Assembly (NCBI GenBank): GCA_001602455.1
Contig: CP012157.1
Coordinates: 3,033,733 to 3,097,732, forward strand
Length of the DNA: 64,000 bases
Direction: 5' to 3'
DNA from: Betaproteobacteria bacterium UKL13-2
GTDB taxonomy: Bacteria; Pseudomonadota; Gammaproteobacteria; Burkholderiales; Usitatibacteraceae
In this document: in pieces, positions 1 through 8,429 of the stretch
Layout: the number at the start of each line of letters is the position of its first letter
Position numbering within the stretch: the stretch's first letter is position 1
Made by a program: the position numbers and the translations under genes
Notes under the pieces: generated by a model
Told to the model about the DNA's origin: nothing
Databases searched by the model: none
Seen by the model: the letters and a program-made list of their open reading frames with translations, nothing else

Positions 1-26
1 CTAAACGCTTTTGTCAGGAGCCTATC

Positions 27-1223
27 TTGGATCTTTCTGTTCTTAATGGCCTAATCGACCTTCCGTGGTGGGGGTACGTTGTGTTTGGCGTCATCGTCAC
101 GCACATCACGATTGCGGCCGTTACGATCTTCCTTCACCGTGCTCAAGCGCACCGTGGACTTGATCTACACGCGATCCCATCGCACTTTTTCCGCTTTTGG
201 TTGTGGCTGACAACCGGCATGGTGACCAAGGAGTGGGTTGCGATTCACCGTAAGCACCACGCCAAATGTGAAACCATCGATGACCCGCATTCACCGGTGG
301 TGTATGGCATCAAGAAAGTGCTCACCGAAGGCGCTGAGTTGTATCGCACCGAATCGCGCAATCAAGAAACCTTGGATAAGTACAGCCACGGCGTTCCAAA
401 TGACTGGATCGAACGCAACGTCTATTCAAAGTATTCGTGGCAAGGTGTTGGTTTGATGCTGGTGATTAACCTCGTCCTGTTCGGACCTATCGGTGCGACC
501 ATTTGGGCCGCGCAAATGATGTGGATTCCATTTCACGCCGCAGGGATCATCAACGGCATCGGACACTACTGGGGTTATCGCCACTACACGGTTCACGACA
601 CCAGCACCAATATCACACCAATTGCCTTCTGGATTGGTGGTGAGGAGCTACACAATAACCATCATGCTTTCCCGACATCAGCACGATTCTCGATGAAGTG
701 GTATGAGTTTGACTTGGGCTGGCTCTACATCCGGATGCTCCAGACCTTCGGCCTTGCTAAGGTAAAAAAAGTCGCGCCGCAAGCCAAGTTCAATTGGGAA
801 AAAGTCTCGTGTGATGTTGAAACACTACAAGCCGTGATTTCGCACCGTTTTGAGATCACGACAAAATATGCACATACGTTACGCGCAACTTGCAAGTCTG
901 AGATTGCGCGACTTCACGCTGAGGGGTCCGCGTTTAACGGTATGCGACTGCGTGGCGCCTGGAACAATTTTCGGTCATGGATGCAATCAGACTCAGCGCA
1001 ACTGAGTGCGGAAAATCGTGCAACGCTTGATCGCGCACTTCAGCATAGCGCCACCTTGCAGCAGATCTATTCGTTCAAGAAGGAGCTCGCCGGTTTGTGG
1101 GATCGCTCCACCGCCTCAAAAGAGGAGTTGGTTGCGCGTTTGGAAGATTGGTGCAAACGTGCCGAGGCCTCTGGTATCGAGGCGCTCCAACAGTTTTCTC
1201 GTCGCATTCGCGCATACGCGTAA
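27..1223 (+). CDS. Membrane fatty-acid desaturase (di-iron, probably delta-9)
   Basis: Predicted integral-membrane desaturase that would put a cis double bond into fatty acyl chains. The three histidine boxes that bind the di-iron centre in this family are visible: HRAQAH at residues 37-42, HRKHH at 74-78 and HNNHH at 209-213, with hydrophobic segments between. About 180 residues follow the last box, a soluble tail that is common in betaproteobacterial homologues (family knowledge). The start used is TTG at 27, preceded by CAGGAG at 15-20. The frame stays open to the left window edge, so an upstream start cannot be excluded. A strong terminator follows, so it is probably a single-gene transcript or the last gene of an operon. 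Whether it acts on acyl-CoA or on lipid-bound chains cannot be told. Confidence 0.88.
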   Translation: MDLSVLNGLIDLPWWGYVVFGVIVTHITIAAVTIFLHRAQAHRGLDLHAIPSHFFRFWLWLTTGMVTKEWVAIHRKHHAKCETIDDPHSPVVYGIKKVLTEGAELYRTESRNQETLDKYSHGVPNDWIERNVYSKYSWQGVGLMLVINLVLFGPIGATIWAAQMMWIPFHAAGIINGIGHYWGYRHYTVHDTSTNITPIAFWIGGEELHNNHHAFPTSARFSMKWYEFDLGWLYIRMLQTFGLAKVKKVAPQAKFNWEKVSCDVETLQAVISHRFEITTKYAHTLRATCKSEIARLHAEGSAFNGMRLRGAWNNFRSWMQSDSAQLSAENRATLDRALQHSATLQQIYSFKKELAGLWDRSTASKEELVARLEDWCKRAEASGIEALQQFSRRIRAYA

Positions 1224-1243
1224 ACCGGAAAACTTGGGGCAAT

Positions 1244-1270
1244 AAAAAACCCGCCGATGGCGGGTTTTTT
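1244..1270 (+). terminator. Rho-independent terminator after the desaturase
   Basis: The stem CCCGCC/GGCGGG (1250-1255 and 1259-1264) has a 3-nt loop, an A-run before it and six T after it. The A and T runs extend the pairing to 12 bp. The structure lies 21 nt after the desaturase stop. Confidence 0.9.
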
Positions 1271-1300
1271 ATTTTGAAGCGTTTATATTTTGAAGCGTTT
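1271..1300. repeat. Two tandem copies of a 15-bp unit
   Basis: The unit ATTTTGAAGCGTTT occurs at 1271-1284 and again at 1287-1300, directly after the terminator. No function is seen. It looks like a small local duplication. Confidence 0.6.
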
Positions 1301-1344
1301 GTACTTGCTTGTACTTTTATCCCCGCCTAAACGGGGTTGATTAA

Positions 1345-1379
1345 CTTCTCGCTGATTTGCGAAACCAATCAGCGAGAAG
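1345..1379 (-). terminator. Inverted repeat downstream of rpmG, possible terminator
   Basis: A perfect 13-bp inverted repeat (1345-1357 and 1367-1379) with a 9-nt loop lies 5 nt beyond the rpmG stop on the minus strand. On that strand the following bases are TTAATCAA, only weakly U-rich, so termination efficiency is uncertain. A second small hairpin (CCCCG/CGGGG, 1321-1336) follows. Confidence 0.5.
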
Positions 1380-1384
1380 ATCAA

Positions 1385-1552
1385 TCATTTGAGCTTTGTC
1401 TCTTTATACGAAACGTGTTTACGCGCCTTCGGATCGTACTTCATCATCTCAAGCTTTTCGGGCGTCGTACGTTTGTTCTTGCTGGTTGTGTAGAAATGTC
1501 CAGTACCGGCACTGGATTCCAATTTGATTTTTTCGCGTCCACCTTTAGCCAT
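1385..1552 (-). CDS. rpmG: 50S ribosomal protein L33
   Basis: This 55-residue protein of the large ribosomal subunit begins [13 protein letters not shown] and ends YKETKLK, with the lysine-rich pattern of L33 ([16 protein letters not shown], then [12 protein letters not shown]). The cysteine pairs found in zinc-binding L33 variants are absent, so this is the C-minus type. The start ATG is preceded by GGAGAGCGACC. It lies 11 nt downstream of rpmB, the usual rpmB-rpmG pair. Confidence 0.95.
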   Translation of the reverse strand: MAKGGREKIKLESSAGTGHFYTTSKNKRTTPEKLEMMKYDPKARKHVSYKETKLK

Positions 1553-1563
1553 GGTCGCTCTCC

Positions 1564-1800
1564 TTAAACTTCAACGCCGCTGGCGCGCAGATCGGCCAAG
1601 ACAGCATCAATGCCGTTCTTGTCGATCGTACGCAAACCTGCGGTGGTCAGGCGCAGACGCACCCAACGGTTTTCTGATTCCACCCAAAAACGGCGGTACT
1701 GCAAATTTGGCAGAAACCGACGCTTGGTCTTGTTGTTCGCATGGGAAACATTGTTGCCCACCATTGGGGCTTTTCCCGTCACTTGGCATACGCGTGCCAT
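1564..1800 (-). CDS. rpmB: 50S ribosomal protein L28
   Basis: This 78-residue large-subunit protein begins [24 protein letters not shown] in two typical blocks ([17 protein letters not shown] then [15 protein letters not shown]), as in L28 proteins. Its length matches the family. It is the first gene of the rpmB-rpmG operon, has AAAGAGGTG before the start, and has a good sigma-70-type promoter about 110 nt upstream. Confidence 0.97.
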   Translation of the reverse strand: MARVCQVTGKAPMVGNNVSHANNKTKRRFLPNLQYRRFWVESENRWVRLRLTTAGLRTIDKNGIDAVLADLRASGVEV

Positions 1801-1912
1801 AGGACACCTCTTTCAAACTGTGTTGCGGTTAGAAACGCGGATCGAAACTACCGATTCCATTTATTTTGTTGACTCTTCAAGGACACCACAAGAATGGCGA
1901 ACGAAGCCCAAA

Positions 1913-1941
1913 ATTATAACAAAACCAGATACTTAGCGCAA
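1913..1941 (-). promoter_or_regulatory. Promoter for rpmB-rpmG
   Basis: On the minus strand TTGCGC (1936-1941) is separated by 17 nt from a consensus TATAAT (1913-1918). Transcription would start near 1906, about 105 nt upstream of rpmB. Confidence 0.65.
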
Positions 1942-1969
1942 CTGCGGGGAACGACCGTGACGTACCCAC

Positions 1970-2650
1970 TTAGGCTGACCACAATCCTTGCTCCGCGAAC
2001 GACAGCGATGCCCCTGGCGCAACAATGAAATGGTCGAGCACACGGATATCGACCACGGACAATGCCTCGGCCAGCGTCTTCGTGAGTGCCCGATCCGCTT
2101 GGCTTGGGGTCGCCTCGCCCGATGGATGATTGTGTGCAAGAATCACTGAGGCCGCGTTGTGAGCAAGTGCTCGCTTGACAATTTCTCGAGGATAAACAGA
2201 GGTTTGCGTCAAAGTACCACGGAATAGCTCCTCGACTTGGATCACCCGATTCTGCGCGGTCAGAAATACCGCCACAAACACCTCATGTGGCAACCTTGAC
2301 AGAGTGATGCGCAAGTAATCGCGAACCGCACGCGGATTTGACAACGCGTCAGCCGCCTTCATCTCCTCATTCATCGCCCGGCGTGCCATTTCCAAGACCG
2401 CTTGTAATTGAACGTATTTTGCCGTTCCCATTCCGTGGATCGAGGTCAGGTGATTCACCGGCGCAGCAAAAAGCGCATGGAGCGAGCCGAACTCCGAGAG
2501 CAAATCTCGGGCGAGATCAACTGCACTCTTTCCCTTGACGCCCACCCTGAGAAAAATCGCCAACAGCTCCGAATCAGAAAGTGCACTCGCACCGTGAGCG
2601 ATCAGGCGTTCGCGAGGTCTTTCCGCTTCAGGCCAGCTTGTAATCGACAT
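1970..2650 (-). CDS. radC: RadC family protein (JAB/MPN metalloprotease fold)
   Basis: RadC-type protein of 226 residues, a usual length. The N-terminal half contains helix-hairpin-helix-like segments ([39 protein letters not shown]). The C-terminal half has the zinc-binding JAMM signature, with [14 protein letters not shown] near residues 174-187. The family name comes from an old DNA-repair assignment, and its true biochemical role is unsettled (family knowledge). In many proteobacteria radC is next to coaBC/dfp and dut. Here dut follows divergently and coaBC is absent. Confidence 0.92.
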   Translation of the reverse strand: MSITSWPEAERPRERLIAHGASALSDSELLAIFLRVGVKGKSAVDLARDLLSEFGSLHALFAAPVNHLTSIHGMGTAKYVQLQAVLEMARRAMNEEMKAADALSNPRAVRDYLRITLSRLPHEVFVAVFLTAQNRVIQVEELFRGTLTQTSVYPREIVKRALAHNAASVILAHNHPSGEATPSQADRALTKTLAEALSVVDIRVLDHFIVAPGASLSFAEQGLWSA

Positions 2651-2673
2651 TCGCTAACTCCCCGAGTGACTTA

Positions 2674-2712
2674 GTCTGAACATTTGACGGCTCGCCCATA
2701 AAATGTTCAGAC
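2674..2712. repeat. 12-bp perfect inverted repeat upstream of radC
   Basis: GTCTGAACATTT (2674-2685) and AAATGTTCAGAC (2701-2712) are exact reverse complements around a 15-nt loop. The right arm, with the preceding CCCATA, resembles the CCCATGAAATGTTC core of the repeats at 13955-14004 and 43681-43730, so it may belong to the same dispersed family. Confidence 0.75.
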
Positions 2713-3034
2713 CAGTAGAATTCTTGGTGGAGCAACGCGCCATTGTTCTTTTTTGCTGACGCGATTCGCGCAATCAATGATTCCTGCAACAAACGGGGGC
2801 TGGGTCAAGAAAATCCTGACTGGTTAACACACTGGGCGAATCAATGTATCCGGCCACCCCACCCGCGCCATGGCAGAGATGATGTTTTTTAATAACTTTT
2901 AAACAAATTTTTAATCATTTAAAAGCATTTAATAGAAGTTAATACGAAACAGGCGCCAGGCTCAGACCCGCCAATCGTTTGAACATCCCAACAGACCACC
3001 GCGTACCTTGCCCACACACCTTACTCTAAACACC

Positions 3035-3080
3035 TTACAGGCAACCGAGATTGCGCTATAGTCGCCTAAAGTTGTAATAA
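3035..3080 (+). promoter_or_regulatory. Probable dut promoter region
   Basis: Two overlapping sigma-70-like pairs are visible: TTACAG (3035-3040), 16 nt, TATAGT (3057-3062); and TTGCGC (3051-3056), 18 nt, TAATAA (3075-3080). Either would give a short leader before dut. Confidence 0.45.
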
Positions 3081-3128
3081 AATTCATCAACTTCGTTCAA
3101 ATAACCTCAAATATACAGGGCAACGAAA

Positions 3129-3584
3129 ATGTCACTTCCAACGCTTGATGTCCGCATATTAGATCCCCGTCTTGCCGAGCAACGGCCAACTTACGCGACG
3201 CCGGGTTCGGCAGGGCTGGACATTCGTGCGTGTATCGACAGCCCCATCACGCTCAAGCCGGGTGAGACGACACTAATCCCTTCCGGGATGGCAATCCACA
3301 TCGGCAACCCCCAATACGCTGCGCTGCTGTTGCCGCGCTCAGGGCTTGGCCACAAACACGGCATCGTCTTGGGGAATCTCGTGGGCTTGATCGACTCCGA
3401 TTATCAGGGCCAGATATTTGTCTCGACTTGGAATCGTGGCAATGCGGAATTCACGATTCAACCGATGGAACGTATCGCGCAACTGATTATCGTACCCATC
3501 GCCCAAGTGACATTCAACATCGTCTCTGCGTTCGATATGTCCAGTCGCGGCGAGGGTGGATTTGGCAGCACCGGCAAAAAGTAA
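3129..3584 (+). CDS. dut: dUTP pyrophosphatase (dUTPase)
   Basis: Hydrolyses dUTP to dUMP and pyrophosphate, keeping uracil out of DNA and supplying dTMP synthesis. The 151-residue trimeric-type protein has all five dUTPase motifs in order: [39 protein letters not shown] and [10 protein letters not shown]. The ATG start has GGGCAACGAAA before it. The coaBC gene that usually precedes dut is absent here. Confidence 0.97.
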   Translation: MSLPTLDVRILDPRLAEQRPTYATPGSAGLDIRACIDSPITLKPGETTLIPSGMAIHIGNPQYAALLLPRSGLGHKHGIVLGNLVGLIDSDYQGQIFVSTWNRGNAEFTIQPMERIAQLIIVPIAQVTFNIVSAFDMSSRGEGGFGSTGKK

Positions 3585-3678
3585 TAAACACGGTACGCCC
3601 AACCCGCAATTACGCGTTAGCCACGCTTCGCGTCGAGCTACCATTAGATTCCGCAGCCGCTGACCAAAAAGGTATCCC

Positions 3679-4164
3679 ATGACTCCATCTCTTCTGACTC
3701 GTTTTGCGTGGCTGCTGGTATTCACTGCACTGCCTTTTGCGACCGTTAATGCGCAACCTCAGCCTGGCGACGGCAAGCCGCAAATGGGCCTTCCCAAAAT
3801 CACCTTAAGTGTCGGTGGGCAGACGATTACCGCAGATGTCGCCGCGACCGATGAAACTCGTCAGAAGGGTCTGATGTTCCGCACCAAAATGGCAAAAAAT
3901 GAAGGCATGTTGTTTGTATTCACCCAGCTTGGTTACCACGCGATGTGGATGCGCAACACCCCCATCAACCTCTCGGTCGCCTACATGGACGACCAAGGCA
4001 AGATTCTCTCCATCCACGAAATGGAAGCCTTCAACGAAACCTCGCACCAAGCCGCCGGGCCTGCGCGTTACGCGCTGGAGATGAATGCGGCGTGGTTTTC
4101 GCAGCACAAAGTGAAGGTCGGTGACCGTATCAGTGGGTTGGAAAAGGCACCAAAACCTAAGTAG
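3679..4164 (+). CDS. Secreted DUF192 family protein
   Basis: A 161-residue protein with an N-terminal signal peptide (hydrophobic FAWLLVFTALPFATVNA, cleavage likely after NA near residue 25). The DUF192 core follows from about residue 43: ETRQKGLMFRTKM, the GMLFVF block, AMWMRNTPINLSVAYMD and ALEMNAAWF. It would be periplasmic. The biochemical function of DUF192 is not established. It lies 94 nt after dut on the same strand and may be co-transcribed. Confidence 0.85.
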   Translation: MTPSLLTRFAWLLVFTALPFATVNAQPQPGDGKPQMGLPKITLSVGGQTITADVAATDETRQKGLMFRTKMAKNEGMLFVFTQLGYHAMWMRNTPINLSVAYMDDQGKILSIHEMEAFNETSHQAAGPARYALEMNAAWFSQHKVKVGDRISGLEKAPKPK

Positions 4165-4231
4165 GCGAGCACGTAAGTGCAGCGCGGTGTGTCAATGTCC
4201 TCAGACTCCGCGTAAAGAGAGGGCGGCCAAG

Positions 4232-4648
4232 CTAAGCGGACTCTTTTGCCTCGGCGTCGCGCTGCACGGAGATCCATTTGCTGTCGATTGGGAGGCGTTT
4301 CGCGATCTTCGAATCGGGCTCCACGACTCGCCAAAATGGCGCGACGTCCGTAATGGCGACGCCCTCCGACAATTCCTCAATTGCGGCTTCCGCGGACATA
4401 CGAATAAAGATTGCCGTGGACACCGGGCACGTCGCTTCACATTTGTTCTTCCTCGCCAAATCTCGCCGCATGCGCTCGATTGTCCGTGTAGCACCCCGCG
4501 GAATTGAGCGGATGTATGAATCAACCAACAAAGGGGTGCCTACAAAAAGTCTTGTTCCAGCCTTAATTCCGGCGAAGTCAGTTTCGAGAACAACGCGCTT
4601 CGGCTGTTTGGGCTGATTGAGCTTATCTTTCCAACATTTCGCAGGCAT
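4232..4648 (-). CDS. MGMT/alkyltransferase-like (ATL) family protein
   Basis: The 138-residue product resembles small bacterial proteins annotated as MGMT family (recognised from memory of the pattern). The visible pattern is GTRLFVGTPLLVDSYIRSIP, then TCPVSTAIFIRMSAEAA, then FWRVV. In this family TCP-x-T-x-IF is followed by a Y/FWRV block that corresponds to the DNA-binding fold of O6-alkylguanine transferases. The canonical PCHR active-site motif is not present, so it may bind rather than repair alkylated bases (inference). ATG at 4648 is chosen because GGAG precedes it. ATG 4660 or GTG 4675 are alternatives. Confidence 0.6.
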   Translation of the reverse strand: MPAKCWKDKLNQPKQPKRVVLETDFAGIKAGTRLFVGTPLLVDSYIRSIPRGATRTIERMRRDLARKNKCEATCPVSTAIFIRMSAEAAIEELSEGVAITDVAPFWRVVEPDSKIAKRLPIDSKWISVQRDAEAKESA

Positions 4649-4757
4649 CTTTGACTCCATGAGTTGAAGGTTCACTCATCCTATCTATGGCACTCCTTGG
4701 CGTAAATAATCCCCGAAAAAGCTCAATCGGGTCATATGGTTAACGCGCCACACCAAA

Positions 4758-7700
4758 TCAAACACCCCGCCAACTCCATTCGCGCCAACCACCCAACATC
4801 GGAAAATACAACCCCAGCCTGATTGGTTTTTGGTCAGTTGACATCGCCTGAACCAGCGCAGCATAGATTTCCAATTGCGCGGAGTAACGCCGTTGTTCGT
4901 TGTCTAGAAACGCTTCAACATCGGCACCTTCGTGACTACCCGTCTTGAAGTCAATGATCCAACGATCTCCGTCGGCATCAACAAACGTGCGATCCAGCGC
5001 AACATTCGTAAGCGCGCCGTCGATCAGGCCGGTGAGTCGCCACTCCGAACGTGCATCGTGGTGTGTGCTCAGCGCCCAGCGTCCGCGTTCATCGGCGAGC
5101 GTTTTGTTCAAGGCCACCTCGATGCGATCACTTGCTGCATTCACCTCGTTGTTGCCCACGCCCAAACGGGTGAGTTCTGCTTGAAATAATTGGCGGGACA
5201 CAGTGACGCGTTGTGGGTTCCAAGCATCAATCCCATCTGACGCGATGCGCTGCAAGAACGTGTGCACAACTGTCCCGACATGGCGCGCGGTATCCGTCGC
5301 CCATTCAAAGTCGATCTGTGGGGTTGATGCGTCGATTGGTTTGCCCTCGCCGAACGCATTCACGCTGTTCGGCAAGACTGCCGGCACCATCTCTGGCAGC
5401 GGAAAATCGAGGACGAGGCGAGTTGGTCTAGTCACCTCAATACGGCTGGTGGGCGGTGTCTTTTTTTCTGTCGTCGCCGCGTCTTTGCGACCTAACGCAG
5501 TATCCGAAGTCAGCGAAGTCAGCGAAGTCAGCGACGTGACCGATGGCAAATGTTGTTCACTTAGCGCAGGCCAGAGTGCCGCGAGCAGGCTCGCCGCTTT
5601 TGGCGCAACGATTTCCGGCACACCGTCTTTGTCTTTGATTGCCAGCGTGGCCAAAAAATGTAAGCGCCGCTCGGCGCGTGTGGCGGCAACATAGAGCAAG
5701 CGAACGTCTTCGTGCTGCTGTTTTGCTTGATCGAGTTTGGTGATGTATCGGTAAATGGCATCTGCGTCATCATCCGCCCCCGTCTCGCGGATCGGTGCGA
5801 GCAAGAGTTCGTGCCCACCGCTATCCACATTCGCTTGCTCGGTCCAAACCAATAACTTCCTATCGTCACGCCGTGGGGAGCGATCCAAGCCGGGAACGAT
5901 TACCGTATCAAACTCAAGGCCCTTCGCTTTGTGGATGGTCATAATCTGTAACGGCGGTACCGTGTTGGTACTGTCGGCTTTATCGGCTTTATCGGCTTTA
6001 TCGGCTTGATCGGCGTTGTTGATATCGTTGGCCAATCTCCCGCCGCCCGAATACAAACGATCTATCTGCGCTTGCAGCGAACTGAGGCTCACAATCTGTG
6101 CGCCGCCACTTTGCTCCTGTGCCTCGGTTTCAAGCAAATCGAGAAATGTCATGGCGTCGTCGAGATCGGATGGTGCGTCCAAACAAGCAGGCCCCGATAA
6201 CGCCAACCAGCATTGTTCAACGGCATCCCGTAGCGGCACACGGCGACGCATTTGTAATGCCGTGTGTAATACGTTGCGTATCTTCTCGATTCGCTGACGC
6301 CCGTCTGTGGAGAGTGTTTCTAGTCGCGGTGCATCGTTGATCATTTCCCACACAGTACGCGGGTCTGGCGTTAACGTACCATCAACCGGCAAAACACTCG
6401 CCGTCAGTGCGGCTAGGTCGTTTAACGTCAGCCCACACCAAGGCGCTCGCAGGATAGCCAGCCATGCAATACGATCAGCCAAGTGCAACAGCGCTCGTGT
6501 GAGGGCAAACAAATCCTGTACCACCGGCCGATCCTTGAGCGGATCGATATCTACGGCATGAAACAAGATGTCCGCCGCTTTCAACGCCGGTACGATCTGG
6601 CGCAGGTGGCCGCGATTGCGAATCAGCAGCGCGATAGAGGCATCAGGTTTATCGCGGCGCGTTTGCCGAATAATGTCGATGACCTTTTGGGCTTCAATCT
6701 CGGCGGGGTCCGTTGCCGCTGCCGGCTTCGCGTCGGTTGTGTTACCTCGATGAAGTACCGTCCAGTGCATGTGCGCGGCATCGTCTGCCGCCTGCCCATC
6801 CCCGCCAAACGCAACACATCGCGCATAGGGCACCACGCCGGTTGCGGCGTCTTCCGTGCCTGGCATCAACCGGCTAAAGGTGTTATTCACCCACGCCACC
6901 ACCCCGGGCTCAGAGCGAAAGTTCACCGATAGGGTCAGCGGCGTCAGTGACACACCTCCCAAGCCGGCGTGGCGCGCGCGCAGGAACAATCCCACCTCCG
7001 CCTCGCGGAAGCGGTAGATCGATTGCATCGGGTCGCCGACCACAAACAAGGTGCGCCCATCACCGAGGCTCCACCCACGGGTGAGTTTTTCCAGTAACTC
7101 GAATTGGGCAAACGACGTATCTTGAAACTCATCGACCAGCAAATGGCGGATGCGATAGTCGAGCGCCAGTGCGAGATCGGTTGGCTCGTCGTCCGACCCC
7201 AATGCGCGTGAGGCCGCCTGCGCAATTTCGGTGAAGTCACACTCGCCTTCCTCACCGAATACCTCCCACAACCGCACGGTAGCGTAGGGCAGGAGCCGCA
7301 CAATCGCACCCAACACCTCCCACTCCGCATCGGAGTATTCGCCGGGCGGCAGTGCACGCAATGCGTCTAACTTGTTGGCGAGATTACCGGAAGCAGACGC
7401 ACCTCGTACATCATCAGCCGCCATCGATTCCAACAGCGCACCGATACGCGCCTTCATCGCATCGAGCAGCGCTTTTTCTTCCTTGACTTTGCTCGTCGGA
7501 AAGCCAATTTTCTTGTTGATGCCACCCGGTTTTCGCCACTCACCTTCTTTAGTCAGAAGCAAATCGGCAATCGCCAGCCATGCTGGCAGCGACGCCAACG
7601 TACCACTTGGAAAGGCCTCGAGCTTTGCACACCGCGAAAGTGCACTATCGACGGCCTCTTTGAGCAAGTTTTGTCCGGAAAAGCGCACCAAATCTAGGGT

Positions 7701-8429
7701 TTCGGTTCTTTCAATGGCCGGATATAACGCCGCAACTTCTGCCACCGCGTGTTTCCGCACCCGCGCCAGCGCGGCTTCTAATGCTTCGCGCTGATGCATC
7801 TTCGGCAGGTTGCGTAACCAATGATCACGTCCACGCAACATGTCGGCGATTAGGCTTTCGACCACGCCGAGGTTGTTGTCGAGATGCGCCAATAGTGTGG
7901 CGATATCGTCGGCGACCGGCTCGTCGTCATTGATTTGCGCCAGCAATTGGCGTGCTGCGCGGCGATACAACACCGTCGCGTCATCGACACTTTCCGGCTG
8001 CGCACCAAAGCGCGTCATCATCGGCATTTGTCGCGTCAACGAAGTGTTTAGTGAGTCGATGGTCTGGATACGTAGGCGCAACGGATTTGCCAACAACTGC
8101 CAGCCGCGCACAGTGTCACGTGCCAACACTTGTTGCGCTAACACGCGGGTTTGTGAATCGTCGCCCCCATCGTCGACACCCGCACCACTCTCATTGGCTG
8201 CCGCAAACGCACCGAGCACCCGCGCACGCATTTCTGCTGCCGCTTTGCGGGTGAAGGTAATAGCGATCACTTCTTCCGGCTCATCCACGGTGGCTAGCAG
8301 CGCGAGATAACGCTGAATCAGCAGACGTGTTTTGCCGGAGCCAGCGGGCGCTCGAACGATAAACGATTGGCCGACGTTGAGCGCACGCCAACGCTCGTCC
8401 TGATCGATGACGTGCATCACACTAGTCAT
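4758..8429 (-). CDS. addA: ATP-dependent helicase/nuclease, AddA-type (UvrD/REP family)
   Basis: A UvrD-like helicase with a C-terminal nuclease domain, the large subunit of a RecBCD-like double-strand-break resection enzyme. Visible motifs are the Walker A RAPAGSGKTRLL near residue 25, Walker B LLVDEFQDTS, the late helicase motif MTIHKAKGLEFDTVIVPG, and a RecB-type nuclease motif IIDFKTG near the C-terminus. ATG 8429 (MTSVMHVID) is chosen because it overlaps the end of addB. An N-terminal extension of the same frame, up to 8570, would lie inside addB and is not credible. It contains a low-complexity ADK repeat and an SLT repeat that look like replication slippage. Confidence 0.9.
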   Translation of the reverse strand: MTSVMHVIDQDERWRALNVGQSFIVRAPAGSGKTRLLIQRYLALLATVDEPEEVIAITFTRKAAAEMRARVLGAFAAANESGAGVDDGGDDSQTRVLAQQVLARDTVRGWQLLANPLRLRIQTIDSLNTSLTRQMPMMTRFGAQPESVDDATVLYRRAARQLLAQINDDEPVADDIATLLAHLDNNLGVVESLIADMLRGRDHWLRNLPKMHQREALEAALARVRKHAVAEVAALYPAIERTETLDLVRFSGQNLLKEAVDSALSRCAKLEAFPSGTLASLPAWLAIADLLLTKEGEWRKPGGINKKIGFPTSKVKEEKALLDAMKARIGALLESMAADDVRGASASGNLANKLDALRALPPGEYSDAEWEVLGAIVRLLPYATVRLWEVFGEEGECDFTEIAQAASRALGSDDEPTDLALALDYRIRHLLVDEFQDTSFAQFELLEKLTRGWSLGDGRTLFVVGDPMQSIYRFREAEVGLFLRARHAGLGGVSLTPLTLSVNFRSEPGVVAWVNNTFSRLMPGTEDAATGVVPYARCVAFGGDGQAADDAAHMHWTVLHRGNTTDAKPAAATDPAEIEAQKVIDIIRQTRRDKPDASIALLIRNRGHLRQIVPALKAADILFHAVDIDPLKDRPVVQDLFALTRALLHLADRIAWLAILRAPWCGLTLNDLAALTASVLPVDGTLTPDPRTVWEMINDAPRLETLSTDGRQRIEKIRNVLHTALQMRRRVPLRDAVEQCWLALSGPACLDAPSDLDDAMTFLDLLETEAQEQSGGAQIVSLSSLQAQIDRLYSGGGRLANDINNADQADKADKADKADSTNTVPPLQIMTIHKAKGLEFDTVIVPGLDRSPRRDDRKLLVWTEQANVDSGGHELLLAPIRETGADDDADAIYRYITKLDQAKQQHEDVRLLYVAATRAERRLHFLATLAIKDKDGVPEIVAPKAASLLAALWPALSEQHLPSVTSLTSLTSLTSDTALGRKDAATTEKKTPPTSRIEVTRPTRLVLDFPLPEMVPAVLPNSVNAFGEGKPIDASTPQIDFEWATDTARHVGTVVHTFLQRIASDGIDAWNPQRVTVSRQLFQAELTRLGVGNNEVNAASDRIEVALNKTLADERGRWALSTHHDARSEWRLTGLIDGALTNVALDRTFVDADGDRWIIDFKTGSHEGADVEAFLDNEQRRYSAQLEIYAALVQAMSTDQKPIRLGLYFPMLGGWREWSWRGV
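5506..5535. repeat. 9-bp tandem repeat inside addA (SLT codons)
   Basis: GAAGTCAGC is repeated three times and partly a fourth, in frame, giving the SLTSLTSLTS stretch of AddA. It lies in a probable linker before the nuclease domain. Confidence 0.7.
5974..6018. repeat. 9-bp tandem repeat inside addA (ADK codons)
   Basis: TCGGCTTTA occurs three times perfectly, followed by two degenerate units, in frame. It encodes ADQADKADKADKADS. The number of copies could vary between strains without breaking the frame. Confidence 0.8.

Larger units (their letters stand above)
2651..3128. other. 478-bp intergenic region between radC and dut
   Basis: No plausible gene is seen. The region holds a 12-bp perfect inverted repeat at its radC end, an AT-rich block (about 2887-2950, with many TTTAA steps) and promoter-like sequence just before dut. 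In related genomes this position often carries coaBC (dfp). No recognisable coaBC remnant was found by eye. Confidence 0.6.
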
